NCBI RefSeq assembly: GCF_011762485.1
Contig: NZ_JAAKGI010000003.1
Span: 1 to 64,000 of the forward strand
From: Yeosuana marina
Lineage (GTDB): Bacteria; Bacteroidota; Bacteroidia; Flavobacteriales; Flavobacteriaceae
Direction: 5' to 3'
Length of the DNA: 64,000 nucleotides
In this document: piece after piece, positions 25,849 through 34,117 of the stretch
Layout of the letters: each line of letters opens with the position of its first letter
Numbering within the stretch: position 1 is the stretch's first letter
The notes under the pieces: model-generated
What the model saw: only the letters and a program-made list of their open reading frames with translations
Databases searched by the model: none
What the model was told of the DNA's origin: nothing
Translations under genes and position numbers: made by a program

Positions 25849-27060
25849 ATGAAAAGATTATTAACCACAACACTTTTATTATCTACACTGTTAGCATCTT
25901 CTCAAGAAACTTTAAAATCTTCGGATATATCGCAATATGCATATCCATTTGAAATTAGCAATAAACAAATAGTTGGTAAAGGCGCTGATACTCTTATAAC
26001 GAAAATATCTAAAAGCCAATTTTTTCTATTAGGTGAACAACACTTTTCACCACAAATATCTGAACTCACTGAAGCTTTAATCCCAGAATTGAAAGATTCA
26101 GGTTATAAATATTTTGCGGTAGAAACTGGACCACATAGTGCTAAGAAGATAACTGATATTATAGAAACTAAAGAGTCTTTATTTGATTTTAACGCTCAGT
26201 TTCATTCAACATATAAGAGTATTCCGTTTCCTTTTTTTGATGGTATTAAAGACGAAGTTTTTCTTAAAAAAGCATTGAAAAAGGACTTTGTTTTTTGGGG
26301 AATTGACCAAGAATATCTTTCATCGCATTTATTTCTTATAGATGACATCTATGACATATCTAAAAATAAGAATGACATAAATGTTCTTTATTTAAAAGCT
26401 AAACAATACATCGAGAATGAATTTAAGAAATATAAAGAAAATGAGGGTTACGGTATGTTTAATAATCTTCTAAAATCTGAAATAATCAATACTTTTTTCA
26501 AAAAATGTAAGAATAAAAAGCAAATAGAAATCATTAACGATTTAAGAATATCTTGGAAAATTTACGCTTTATATGAAACAAAAGATTATTTGGAAAATAC
26601 CGATTTAAGAATGCGTTATATGAAACAAAAATTTGGTGAGAATTATTTTAATTCACTCAAAGAAGATTCACATCCAAAAGTTGTTGTAAAAATGGGTTCA
26701 ATGCACTTGGCTACTGGAAAAAATTGGCTTAATATCTATGATTTAGGTAATGCCATTAAAGAGTTATCCTATCTCAACGGTACTAAATCAACGTCTGTAA
26801 ATTGTTTTGCCCGATATTGGATAGGTGATGATGGTAAAACGTATGATTATCTTAACAAGGCAAGTGGAAAGGATTATCAACTCGTTCTAGAACTTGCTCA
26901 AAAAAATAAATGGGTGCTTATAGATTCTAAACCTATTCTTGACTTAGTAAGAAAGAGAAGAATTGAACTGAACAAAAATCTTCAGATTTTACTTTCAGGT
27001 TTCGATTATGTTTTATTCTCACCTACAAAAACTATAGTTAAACCTAATTTTTCTAACTAA
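25849..27060 (+). CDS. Secreted EreA/ChaN-like protein
   Basis: About 403 residues from ATG 25849, which gives the signal peptide MKRLLTTTLLLSTLLASSQ; an ATG seven codons upstream is also possible. Conserved points are FFLLGEQHFSPQI (E-x-H), GYKYFAVETGP (E) and VVVKMGSMHLA (G-x-x-H), the framework of the erythromycin esterase / ChaN / TIKI group. Activity unknown. The insert between the motifs is helical and longer than in the 19349 and 34118 relatives. Confidence 0.6.
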   Translation: MKRLLTTTLLLSTLLASSQETLKSSDISQYAYPFEISNKQIVGKGADTLITKISKSQFFLLGEQHFSPQISELTEALIPELKDSGYKYFAVETGPHSAKKITDIIETKESLFDFNAQFHSTYKSIPFPFFDGIKDEVFLKKALKKDFVFWGIDQEYLSSHLFLIDDIYDISKNKNDINVLYLKAKQYIENEFKKYKENEGYGMFNNLLKSEIINTFFKKCKNKKQIEIINDLRISWKIYALYETKDYLENTDLRMRYMKQKFGENYFNSLKEDSHPKVVVKMGSMHLATGKNWLNIYDLGNAIKELSYLNGTKSTSVNCFARYWIGDDGKTYDYLNKASGKDYQLVLELAQKNKWVLIDSKPILDLVRKRRIELNKNLQILLSGFDYVLFSPTKTIVKPNFSN

Positions 27061-27146
27061 AAATGAAAATATCAATTGCATTCTAATCTACTGACGAATG
27101 CGATATGTACAAACTGAAAAAAAATTTAAGAATCAAATTAATACTT

Positions 27147-27539
27147 ATGAAACAATTGACTAAAATACTGTTTTTGGTAACTGTAGTCGGACTTACAAGT
27201 TGCAGTCCAAAAATCACTTCAAATTTCACTAATCCACAACCCAAGCTATCAATTGATGAAAAAGTAGCACTTTTGGATATTGAACACAAGTTGCCTGAAA
27301 ACATAACGAAAGTTGGTGATTTAAGATTCCAAGACTCTGGATTTTCTACCGATTGTAGTTTCAATAGCTTAATGAATAAAGCAAGAATGGAGGCAAGAAA
27401 AAACGGAGCAAACATCGTAAAAGTCGTAAATAAAAAGAAACCTAATTTATGGAGCAGTTGCTATAGGTTGAAAATTGAACTTTATAAATATGATGAAGAT
27501 GTTTCCTCCATACCACAATACGAATTAAAACTTGACTAA
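27147..27539 (+). CDS. Small lipoprotein of unknown function
   Basis: Start taken as ATG 27147, which gives signal and lipobox GLTSC; the upstream in-frame ATG (27105) adds 14 basic residues. 130 residues. NSLMNKARMEARKNGANIVK resembles the repeat-helix of small Bacteroidetes lipoproteins in which a Cys-containing helix precedes a final strand, but no named family is certain. Followed 17 bp later by a PEGA lipoprotein, probably co-transcribed. Confidence 0.65.
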   Translation: MKQLTKILFLVTVVGLTSCSPKITSNFTNPQPKLSIDEKVALLDIEHKLPENITKVGDLRFQDSGFSTDCSFNSLMNKARMEARKNGANIVKVVNKKKPNLWSSCYRLKIELYKYDEDVSSIPQYELKLD

Positions 27540-27556
27540 ACTTTAAAATCAAATAA

Positions 27557-28024
27557 ATGAAAAGTATTATTAAATCTATCTTAGTTTCATCTGTGCTCTT
27601 GCTTTCAAGCTGTGCAACAATTATTTCAGGTTCACGGCAGAGTACAGAAATTACTTCTGAGCCAAGTTCTGCAAAAGTTTATATTAACGAAGTCGAAGTT
27701 GGAAAAACACCAATACAGAAAAACCTAAAAAGAAATCAAGAATATAGTATAATATTAGAGTTAGATGGATACGAAACATATAAAACTAAATTGGAGAAAA
27801 AATTCAACGCTTGGTTTATTGGAAATATCGCTTTAGGTGGATTAATAGGAATTATAATTGACCCGATAACTGGAGCAATGCATAAATTAAAACCAGAAGA
27901 CATTGATGGAAGTCCAAAAAGAGGAACAACGTATGATACAGAAAATGGAAAGTTATTCATAAAGGTAAGTATGGATATTGACCCAATTTCAGAAAAAATC
28001 GGACAATTAAAAAAATTAAAATAA
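27557..28024 (+). CDS. PEGA-domain lipoprotein
   Basis: 155 residues. The lipobox LLSSC is followed by a PEGA domain (about 32-75): ITSEPSSAKVYINEVEVGKT and ILELDGYETYKTKLEK, the strand pattern ending in G-Y-x-x-Y. A glycine-rich hydrophobic segment (NIALGGLIGIIIDPITGAMH) follows. Surface-exposed or envelope-binding role presumed; no enzymatic residues. It ends just before an attC-like element. Confidence 0.8.
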   Translation: MKSIIKSILVSSVLLLSSCATIISGSRQSTEITSEPSSAKVYINEVEVGKTPIQKNLKRNQEYSIILELDGYETYKTKLEKKFNAWFIGNIALGGLIGIIIDPITGAMHKLKPEDIDGSPKRGTTYDTENGKLFIKVSMDIDPISEKIGQLKKLK

Positions 28025-28029
28025 ATTCA

Positions 28030-28150
28030 GCACATAGTTATTGCTAGCCTTTTTCAACTGATGAGAATTCGCTGGGATTTTCAGTTTGGTTGTAGTTGCA
28101 AATTTGAGGGTTAAACCACGGAATTACTCATAGTCGGAATCGATAAACCG
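28030..28150 (+). repeat. Degenerate attC-like repeat (site E)
   Basis: The left side CATAGTTATTGC (28033-28044) and right side GGAATTACTCATAG (28120-28133) correspond to the two outer arms of sites A and D (GGCTATAAGTAATTGC and complement). The interior has AACTGA (28056-28061) against TCAGTT (28081-28086), the eroded form of the CTGAAAATCC/GGATTTTCAG hairpin of site D. The end CCGAATTGTAAT resembles CCGTTGCCAGTAAT of site A. It separates the PEGA and DoxX genes. Less symmetrical than A to D. Confidence 0.4.
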
Positions 28151-28167
28151 AATTGTAATAATTAAAT

Positions 28168-29430
28168 ATGAAAATCACCAAAAACAAAATAATATTAAAA
28201 TTCCTAGTTATTCTATTTGGGTTATGGATGTTTCCATTTCCTCTGCAATACATACCGATTTTATCAAAACTTGCTGAATGGTGGAGCGAACTCTTTCAAT
28301 ATATAGTTCTTTTTGTAGGGAATAGCTTCTTGTCATTAGAAAACGAATTAACTATAACTAGAAGCGGTAGTGGCGATAAAATGTATGATTATGTTCAATT
28401 ATTCACCATTTTACTAATAGCCTTTATAGGAACATTCATCTGGACTTTAATTGATAAAAATAAAGGAGAGGATAGGAGGTTAAACTATTGGTTTTGGGTG
28501 TATTTGAGATATAATTTATTTGCTATTATGTTAAGTTACGGATTGGCAAAAACGTTTCCTTTACAATTCCCAGAACCATCATTTAGTAGATTAATTACAG
28601 AGTTTGGCGATATGTCACCTATGGGATTAGCCTGGAGCTTTATGGGATATTCCAAGGGATACGTTATTTTTTCAGGTTTTATGGAGGTGATAGGTGCTTT
28701 ATTACTTCTTCATAAACGAACTGTATTTCTTGGTGCAATGATTTTAATAGCTGTGACCATAAATATTTTGGCTCTTAATTTTTTGTATGATATTCCCGTT
28801 AAGCTTTATTCTGTTCGCTATCTTATGTTGGCTTTTTTGATTGCATCACCTCAACTAAGGAAAGTAATATCCTTATTTATTACCAATAACAAGATTGAAC
28901 CCTTTCAATTTTATAGTCCATTTAAAAAAGCAAAATGGACTCGTGTTAAAAATATTAGTAAGTGGTCATTGCTTTTTGTTTTTGTGATATCACAAGCCTA
29001 TCCAAATTATCAACATCTATATTCCGCATATGGTCCTTTAGGTGATAAACCTGATCTATATGGTTTGTATGACATTGAAAAATTTAAGATTAATGGTGAA
29101 GAAAGACCCCCTTTATTAACCGATTCTTTAAGATGGAGATATATCATTTCAGAATTTGAAGGAAGAGTTTCTATCTACTCAATGGATAAAAAAAGACAAT
29201 TTTATCGTTCGAAAGTTGACACTATAAACAATCAAATTACACTGAGTCGTTACAATGATACAATTTCTAAATATGTTTTTAATTATATTAAAACAGACTC
29301 AACTTTGGTTTTAGATGGTGTTTTAGAAAAAGATACTATCTATCTGAAATCAAAAAGATATACAAAAAAAGACTTTCCATTGATGAATAGAGAGTTCAAT
29401 TGGATACAAGAATATCCCTATAATAGATAA
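28168..29430 (+). CDS. DoxX-like membrane protein with large C-terminal extension
   Basis: 420 residues. Hydrophobic segments near 8-30, 35-58, 74-92, 108-128, 166-180, 188-204, 212-230 and 268-282. The block SFMGYSKGYVIFSGFMEVIG and the following helices have the DoxX look; the last ~130 residues are a soluble beta domain (YGLYDIEKFKINGEE...). Some family members support thiosulfate or redox functions, but for this subtype nothing is known. It starts right after attC-like site E. A shorter DoxX protein is at 38297. Confidence 0.6.
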   Translation: MKITKNKIILKFLVILFGLWMFPFPLQYIPILSKLAEWWSELFQYIVLFVGNSFLSLENELTITRSGSGDKMYDYVQLFTILLIAFIGTFIWTLIDKNKGEDRRLNYWFWVYLRYNLFAIMLSYGLAKTFPLQFPEPSFSRLITEFGDMSPMGLAWSFMGYSKGYVIFSGFMEVIGALLLLHKRTVFLGAMILIAVTINILALNFLYDIPVKLYSVRYLMLAFLIASPQLRKVISLFITNNKIEPFQFYSPFKKAKWTRVKNISKWSLLFVFVISQAYPNYQHLYSAYGPLGDKPDLYGLYDIEKFKINGEERPPLLTDSLRWRYIISEFEGRVSIYSMDKKRQFYRSKVDTINNQITLSRYNDTISKYVFNYIKTDSTLVLDGVLEKDTIYLKSKRYTKKDFPLMNREFNWIQEYPYNR

Positions 29431-29447
29431 TTTAAATAAAAATAATA

Positions 29448-29885
29448 ATGAAAAAGTATTTTTTAATTGTTAGTCTACTTTGCTTAAGTCTAAACTCTGC
29501 TGCTCAAGATTTAGAAAAATGCGGTTTAGATAATAACCCATTTTTAACAGAAAATGAAGCCGTATTCTTGAATAAGTATTTTGAAGAGTATGGTATTGAT
29601 TTCAAAGGTAAAAAGGTTGCTTTTGTTACTGGTTCTTCAGGTACTTTAATACGTGACAAGGAAATGTTTTTTAGAGACGTAAAAATGTGGAATGAACATA
29701 ATGATAAAATTTCAGCTCAAGCAAGGACTTTGACCAACGAAGAAAAGAAAAAATCCGGAGAATATGACATCATAATTACATTTTGGGTAAAGCAATTTAC
29801 CGAAAGACGGATGCGGAAAATACTGAGAGAATTGGATGAAATAGAACACAAAGTTGATAAAATCAGGAAAGGTTTTCTTCCGTAA
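29448..29885 (+). CDS. Small secreted protein of unknown function
   Basis: 145 residues. Signal peptide MKKYFLIVSLLCLSLNSAAQ. The mature part DLEKCGLDNNPFLTENEAVF has one cysteine, a glycine-rich loop VAFVTGSSGTLIRDK and a basic helical end rich in R/K/E. No family is recognised. It is 18 bp from the DoxX gene and so is probably co-expressed with it. Confidence 0.7.
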   Translation: MKKYFLIVSLLCLSLNSAAQDLEKCGLDNNPFLTENEAVFLNKYFEEYGIDFKGKKVAFVTGSSGTLIRDKEMFFRDVKMWNEHNDKISAQARTLTNEEKKKSGEYDIIITFWVKQFTERRMRKILRELDEIEHKVDKIRKGFLP

Positions 29886-29916
29886 TGAAAATTGTGTCTT
29901 GGAAATTATTGCTTAA

Positions 29917-30489
29917 ATGAGTAATCACTTTTTAAAATCCATTTTTAAGGAAGAAAGTTTTAAACCAGAAGAACTTAAACTAGTCTTAAATCAATTTGAA
30001 CCCGTTGAGTTTAAAAAAAATGAATCTTTAATACATTATGGTAAAGTTGCAAATTATTATTTCTTTCTAGAAGAAGGCTTTGCACGCTCGTTTGTTATTG
30101 ATACGTCGGGTAATGAAGTTACAACGAAATTTTTTTCAACTAATGATATTGTAATAGATTGGAACTCTTACTTTTTTAAAGTTCCTAGTCAAGAGTCTAT
30201 CCAAGCAATATGTAATTGCAAATGCTGGAAGATTACTTTTGCCAATTTTATGAAGCTCTTCCATATAAATGCTTTTAGGGAAGTAGGGAGAACACGTTTA
30301 ATACAGGATTTTTTTGAATTAAAAAGCCATTCGGTTTCTATGATTGCTGATCAGGCAAAAGATAGATATTTATTTCTTCGTAAGGAGAAACCTGATATAA
30401 TCTGTAACGTTCCTCTTAAATATATAGCAAGTTATTTAGGTGTTACAGATACATCCCTCAGCAGAATAAGAAAGGATATAAAACTATAG
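29917..30489 (+). CDS. Crp/Fnr-family transcriptional regulator
   Basis: 190 residues: cNMP-binding beta-roll (about 20-115; VANYYFFLEEGFARSFVID) and C-terminal helix-turn-helix (KYIASYLGVTDTSLSRIRKD). The phosphate-binding cassette is not of the cAMP type, so the ligand is unclear, as in most Bacteroidetes members. It heads the run Crp, membrane protein, GNAT. A perfect palindrome of Crp/Fnr half-site style, CTTGTCATATGACAAG, precedes the DGPF gene downstream (31775). A relative is at 62259. Confidence 0.85.
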   Translation: MSNHFLKSIFKEESFKPEELKLVLNQFEPVEFKKNESLIHYGKVANYYFFLEEGFARSFVIDTSGNEVTTKFFSTNDIVIDWNSYFFKVPSQESIQAICNCKCWKITFANFMKLFHINAFREVGRTRLIQDFFELKSHSVSMIADQAKDRYLFLRKEKPDIICNVPLKYIASYLGVTDTSLSRIRKDIKL

Positions 30490-30498
30490 TTATTCAAT

Positions 30499-31209
30499 AT
30501 GAACTTTTTTACAGACCAAATACCAAAGTGGATTTCGTTACTTTTTTTAATATTGATATTTGTTCCTGTATTATTGATTGCTAGTCGAGCTTATAAAGCG
30601 GCACCCGATGAGAGCCGTAAATTTAATAGACAAGCAGCAATTTTGATTATAATCTTTTACGCGGTTTATTTCTCTGCGGTAATTTTTGCAAGTTATCAGG
30701 GAGTTTTCAGTGAGCTTTCGCTTCCACCTACCATAATCGTTTATACCACGTTCCCACTTTTGGCATTCTATTTACTCATTATTTTCAATTTAAAAACCTT
30801 CAAAAGAATTGTACATTTCGTTTCGGTAGAAAAACTAATCCACCTACATATATTTAGATTGATAGGTGGGTTTTTTATTATCCTTTATTACTTTGATGCA
30901 CTTCCTAAAACATTTGGATTAATTGCAGGATGTGGTGATGTTACTATAGCTTTATCAAGCTTAGTAGTTGCAAAATATTATAAAAATCAGAAGAAAATAG
31001 CTAAAGAACTTGCCATTATTTGGAATACTCTAGGACTAATTGACATAATTGTTACCTCTGGTATGGCGATTTATTATACTAAGTTAAGTATAGTTACAGG
31101 TATAAAAGGTGTTTTCATCCTAACCGAAATTCCCTTTTGCTTAATACCTGCTTTTGCACCAGCCACTATTATAAGTCTTCACATCCTTATTTACAAGAAA
31201 TTTTTATGA
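30499..31209 (+). CDS. Seven-helix membrane protein of unknown function
   Basis: 236 residues with about seven hydrophobic segments (near 12-30, 45-68, 78-98, 115-133, 140-160, 175-192, 207-230) and the loop AYKAAPDESRKFNRQA. No family is recognised. It starts 10 bp after the Crp/Fnr gene and overlaps the GNAT start by four bases (ATGA), indicating one operon. Confidence 0.7.
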   Translation: MNFFTDQIPKWISLLFLILIFVPVLLIASRAYKAAPDESRKFNRQAAILIIIFYAVYFSAVIFASYQGVFSELSLPPTIIVYTTFPLLAFYLLIIFNLKTFKRIVHFVSVEKLIHLHIFRLIGGFFIILYYFDALPKTFGLIAGCGDVTIALSSLVVAKYYKNQKKIAKELAIIWNTLGLIDIIVTSGMAIYYTKLSIVTGIKGVFILTEIPFCLIPAFAPATIISLHILIYKKFL

Positions 31210-31745
31210 AAATAATAGATGAAAAAAATATAATATTTACAACAGCAAGATTAATTGTTAGAAAATTAATCTATAAAGATTCAGATAGTTTTTTTGATAT
31301 GCAGAGTAACCCCAGTGTAATGAAGTATGTCAAAAAACATATGAGCAAAAAGGAAAGTGATGAAGAATTAAGGCGCTTTATTGATTTTTATGATGATGAA
31401 ACGCAATTTTTTAATATTTGGGCAATTATTGATAATAATCAGAATAGATTTTTAGGTATATGCGGTGTATATTTAAATAATTATATGGAATACGAGTTAG
31501 CAATTAGATTAAGAGAGCAATACTGGGGCCAAGGATATGGTAAAGAAATTGCTAGACATTTAATCTCTCATTGCTTTACTTTAATAGACAACACTACAGA
31601 ATTGGTTGCTTATGTGGATTCTAGAAATTCAGGGTCAATAAAAATTCTAGAAAACCAAATGCAACTCATAAAGGAGTTTTACTCTAATAAAACTAAAACT
31701 TTTGAAAAATTGTATAGGGTAAAAAGAGATAACGAGTCATCTTGA
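31206..31745 (+). CDS. GNAT acetyltransferase (RimJ/RimL-like)
   Basis: Start ATG 31206, coupled to the previous stop; a longer frame from 31137 would lie inside the membrane protein gene. About 179 residues. TARLIVRKLIYKDSDSFFDM and the acetyl-CoA motif LREQYWGQGYGKEIARHLIS are typical of the RimJ/RimL group that acetylates protein N-termini or small amines. Acceptor unknown. Confidence 0.8.
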   Translation: MKIIDEKNIIFTTARLIVRKLIYKDSDSFFDMQSNPSVMKYVKKHMSKKESDEELRRFIDFYDDETQFFNIWAIIDNNQNRFLGICGVYLNNYMEYELAIRLREQYWGQGYGKEIARHLISHCFTLIDNTTELVAYVDSRNSGSIKILENQMQLIKEFYSNKTKTFEKLYRVKRDNESS

Positions 31746-31774
31746 AAGCCTAATTGTTAATTTAAAGTTCATTT

Positions 31775-31819
31775 CTTGTCATATGACAAGAATAAAAGCT
31801 TTTCCTAAATATAGATTTG
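31775..31819 (+). promoter_or_regulatory. Palindromic operator and -7 box of the orphan DGPF gene
   Basis: A perfect 16-bp palindrome CTTGTCATATGACAAG (31775-31790) is followed by the -7 box TAGATTTG (31812-31819), 28 bp before the start codon. No TTG sits at the normal -33 place; the palindrome occupies that position, as expected for an activator-dependent promoter. TTGTC-N4-GACAA has the style of Crp/Fnr half-sites, and a Crp/Fnr gene lies 1.3 kb upstream. Assignment to that regulator is inference. Confidence 0.5.
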
Positions 31820-31847
31820 TGTTGTATTAATTTTAAAAAGTAAGAAA

Positions 31848-32201
31848 ATGAAAAACACAAAAGAGTTTATGATGTTGTTTAGGTATTCACCAGATTTTGA
31901 TTATCAACCATCACAAGAAGAAATGGAAGCTCAACATCAAAGTTGGGGAAAATTTATAGGAGAACTTGCCATATCCGAAAAGTTAGTTAGTACACATCAG
32001 TTAGGATTTGAAGGAATGGAACTTAAAGCAGATTTAACCTATAATAAAGGGATAAAGATCAGTGAGGGGCAGACTGTTGGTGGTAATCTAATTGTAAAAG
32101 CAAATTCGGAAACTGAAGCTTTAGAAATAGCAAAAAAATGTCCAATCCTAAATATGGGAGGGACTGTAGAAATTAGAAATACCATTCCGATGGACGCTTA
32201 A
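31848..32201 (+). CDS. YciI/DGPF-like protein lacking the DGP signature
   Basis: 117 residues, clearly homologous to 15264-15605: KEFMMLFRYSPDFDYQPSQE against KEFMMIFRNDYNPSFNPSPE, QLGFEGMELK against RLGFEGKTLK, and CPILNMGGTVEIRN against CPILAIGGHVEVRN. The central TDGPYAEVKE is replaced by TYNKGIKISE, so the proposed catalytic or interaction signature is gone. No sigma factor is adjacent; an SRPBCC gene follows 18 bp later. Confidence 0.8.
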   Translation: MKNTKEFMMLFRYSPDFDYQPSQEEMEAQHQSWGKFIGELAISEKLVSTHQLGFEGMELKADLTYNKGIKISEGQTVGGNLIVKANSETEALEIAKKCPILNMGGTVEIRNTIPMDA

Positions 32202-32219
32202 TAATTAAATAGTATAAAA

Positions 32220-32756
32220 ATGAAATTAAAGATGGTTCTAACAGTTATTATTGTCGCCGTAATTGGCCTCTTGGCATTTGGACTTTACAAGGCCAACAGT
32301 TTAAAGAAAATTAATATCAAAAAAAGCGTTGTTGTTAATGTTGATAAAGAGACAGCCTTTAATATGGTAAGATATCTAGAAAACTTTCCAAAATGGTCGC
32401 CTTTTTTAGAACAAGATCCTTCTCAAAATTACCAAGTAAAAGGTGTTGATGGAGAAGTAGGTGCACAGTACCACTGGGAAGGTAATGGAGGTAAAGATTT
32501 GGGATATCAAGAAATTAAAATAATAAAGCCAAATAGTTATATTAAAATGATGTGTGACATTCAAAAACCTTTTGTAGCAAAACCAACTTTTGAATACAGT
32601 TTTGAGAAGGTTTCTAATGGAACAAAGATTAATCAAGATTTCAATCTTCAATCTGGTCTAGTAGATTCATTTTTTATGTGGGTTTTTGGAGCAAAGAAAG
32701 AAATGGAAATGACTAATGAAAGAGGTATGGAGTTGTTAAAAGAAGCACTCAATTAA
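32220..32756 (+). CDS. Membrane-anchored SRPBCC (polyketide cyclase-like) protein
   Basis: 178 residues. One N-terminal helix (LTVIIVAVIGLLAFGLY) anchors a START/SRPBCC fold: VDKETAFNMVRYLENFPKWS is the usual N-terminal signature, and the C-terminal helix runs from FFMWVFGAKKEME. The family binds hydrophobic ligands in a helix-grip cavity. Co-transcribed with the DGPF-like gene; a terminator follows at 32784. Confidence 0.8.
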   Translation: MKLKMVLTVIIVAVIGLLAFGLYKANSLKKINIKKSVVVNVDKETAFNMVRYLENFPKWSPFLEQDPSQNYQVKGVDGEVGAQYHWEGNGGKDLGYQEIKIIKPNSYIKMMCDIQKPFVAKPTFEYSFEKVSNGTKINQDFNLQSGLVDSFFMWVFGAKKEMEMTNERGMELLKEALN

Positions 32757-32783
32757 AAATTTATTTAAGTAATGGATTAATAG

Positions 32784-32816
32784 AAAAGTCTCAAAGCATT
32801 TTTTTGAGACTTTTTT
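32784..32816 (+). terminator. Rho-independent terminator
   Basis: AAAAGTCTCAAA (32784-32795) pairs perfectly with TTTGAGACTTTT (32803-32814), followed by more T. It ends the DGPF-SRPBCC transcript. The same stem sequence is used at 34021. Confidence 0.85.
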
Positions 32817-32958
32817 CATAGCGAAGAGACTCGGATTATCTGCTAGTTAATTAGCTTGCTACTAGCTTATGGCAGACATCAGTTAAAGAGCGTTGATTTG
32901 ACAACATAGAACTTGTAACAATTAGTTTTTTTATCAGTCATTACACAAAACAATTAAA

Positions 32959-33954
32959 ATGAGATTAATTACAATAGTTCTGTTTTTATGTATTTGTTAC
33001 TCATCTTTTGGACAGCGAACAAAAATTATAAAAGCATTTAAGCACCATTCCGTTATATTGAAGAACGACACAATAAACTATCATACATATTCCAAAAAAA
33101 ATATCGATTCAACAAAAAATTTGTTGCTTTATATTCAAGGCTCAAAAGCTATGTCCCTATATCAAACAATGGAAGAAGATGGAAAGACATATGTGGGGAC
33201 AGTTGTTCCTATTGATTTTAACCTTTTACCTGATGATTATCTACTCGTGGTGATTTCTAAAAAGGGTTTTCCCTTTATAACAGAAATGGATAAAGAATTC
33301 ACCGTTCCGAGAGCATATTACGAGAATCAAACGTTAGCCTACAGATCTTTTCAAGCTAATCAGGTAATTAATGACATAACTAAAAATTATAAAAATCAGT
33401 TCCAAAAAATTATGGCTCTTGGACACTCTGAGGGTAGTGATGTTGTGGCGAAATTGGGAACGATAAACAAAAAAATAACACATTTTGGATATTGGTCGGG
33501 TGGTGGAAACACACAGTTTATGGACTTTGTAACTTTCATAAGGAAAGACGTTGATAAAGGCAACTTGACCGAAGAACAAGCCAAATTAAAAATCGATTCT
33601 TTATTCGTCGATTTAAAGGATATAATGGCTAATCCAAACGCTACGGACAAATTTTGGCAAGGAAGTACTAATAGTTATAAAAGATGGAGTGGATTTTCTG
33701 AGCCACCGGTTGAAAACTTATTGCAAATTGAAAAGCCAATATTTGTAGCTATAGGAACTAAAGATCAAGCTGTGGCACTTGAATCAGCTTACTTAATTCC
33801 AATAGAGTTTATAAGACATAAAAAGGATAATTTAACGTTTAAAGTTTATCCGCATTTAGACCACGTATTTGGAAAAGAAATAGAAGATGGGAAATTTGAA
33901 GAACATTTGAACGATGTATTTGTGGATTTTTTAAATTGGGTAAATGGAGAGTGA
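32959..33954 (+). CDS. Secreted alpha/beta hydrolase
   Basis: 331 residues. Signal peptide ends SSFGQ. The nucleophile elbow is LGHSEGSDVVA near residue 155, an acid could be in GTKDQAV and the catalytic His in HLDHVFG near residue 300, giving a Ser-Asp-His triad. The closest recognisable group is prolyl oligopeptidase/esterase type hydrolases. It is a single-gene unit: terminators with the same stem lie before (32784) and after (34021) it. Confidence 0.75.
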   Translation: MRLITIVLFLCICYSSFGQRTKIIKAFKHHSVILKNDTINYHTYSKKNIDSTKNLLLYIQGSKAMSLYQTMEEDGKTYVGTVVPIDFNLLPDDYLLVVISKKGFPFITEMDKEFTVPRAYYENQTLAYRSFQANQVINDITKNYKNQFQKIMALGHSEGSDVVAKLGTINKKITHFGYWSGGGNTQFMDFVTFIRKDVDKGNLTEEQAKLKIDSLFVDLKDIMANPNATDKFWQGSTNSYKRWSGFSEPPVENLLQIEKPIFVAIGTKDQAVALESAYLIPIEFIRHKKDNLTFKVYPHLDHVFGKEIEDGKFEEHLNDVFVDFLNWVNGE

Positions 33955-34020
33955 AAAATTAAGTTTTTTTTGAAAAAAGAATGATAATTTCCTTTTCTTT
34001 CCAATGGTGAAAAAAATTAA

Positions 34021-34062
34021 AACAAAAGTCTCAAAAAAATGTTTTGAGACTTTTGTTTTTTT
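34021..34062 (+). terminator. Rho-independent terminator
   Basis: AACAAAAGTCTCAAAA (34021-34036) and TTTTGAGACTTTTGTT (34042-34057) form a perfect 16-bp stem followed by TTTTT. It ends the alpha/beta hydrolase transcript. The core AAAAGTCTCAAA is identical to that of the terminator at 32784. Confidence 0.9.
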
Positions 34063-34117
34063 AAAGGTTTATTGTAATCTATCCTAAATTTCTTTTTTTG
34101 TAAAAATTATTATCGCA

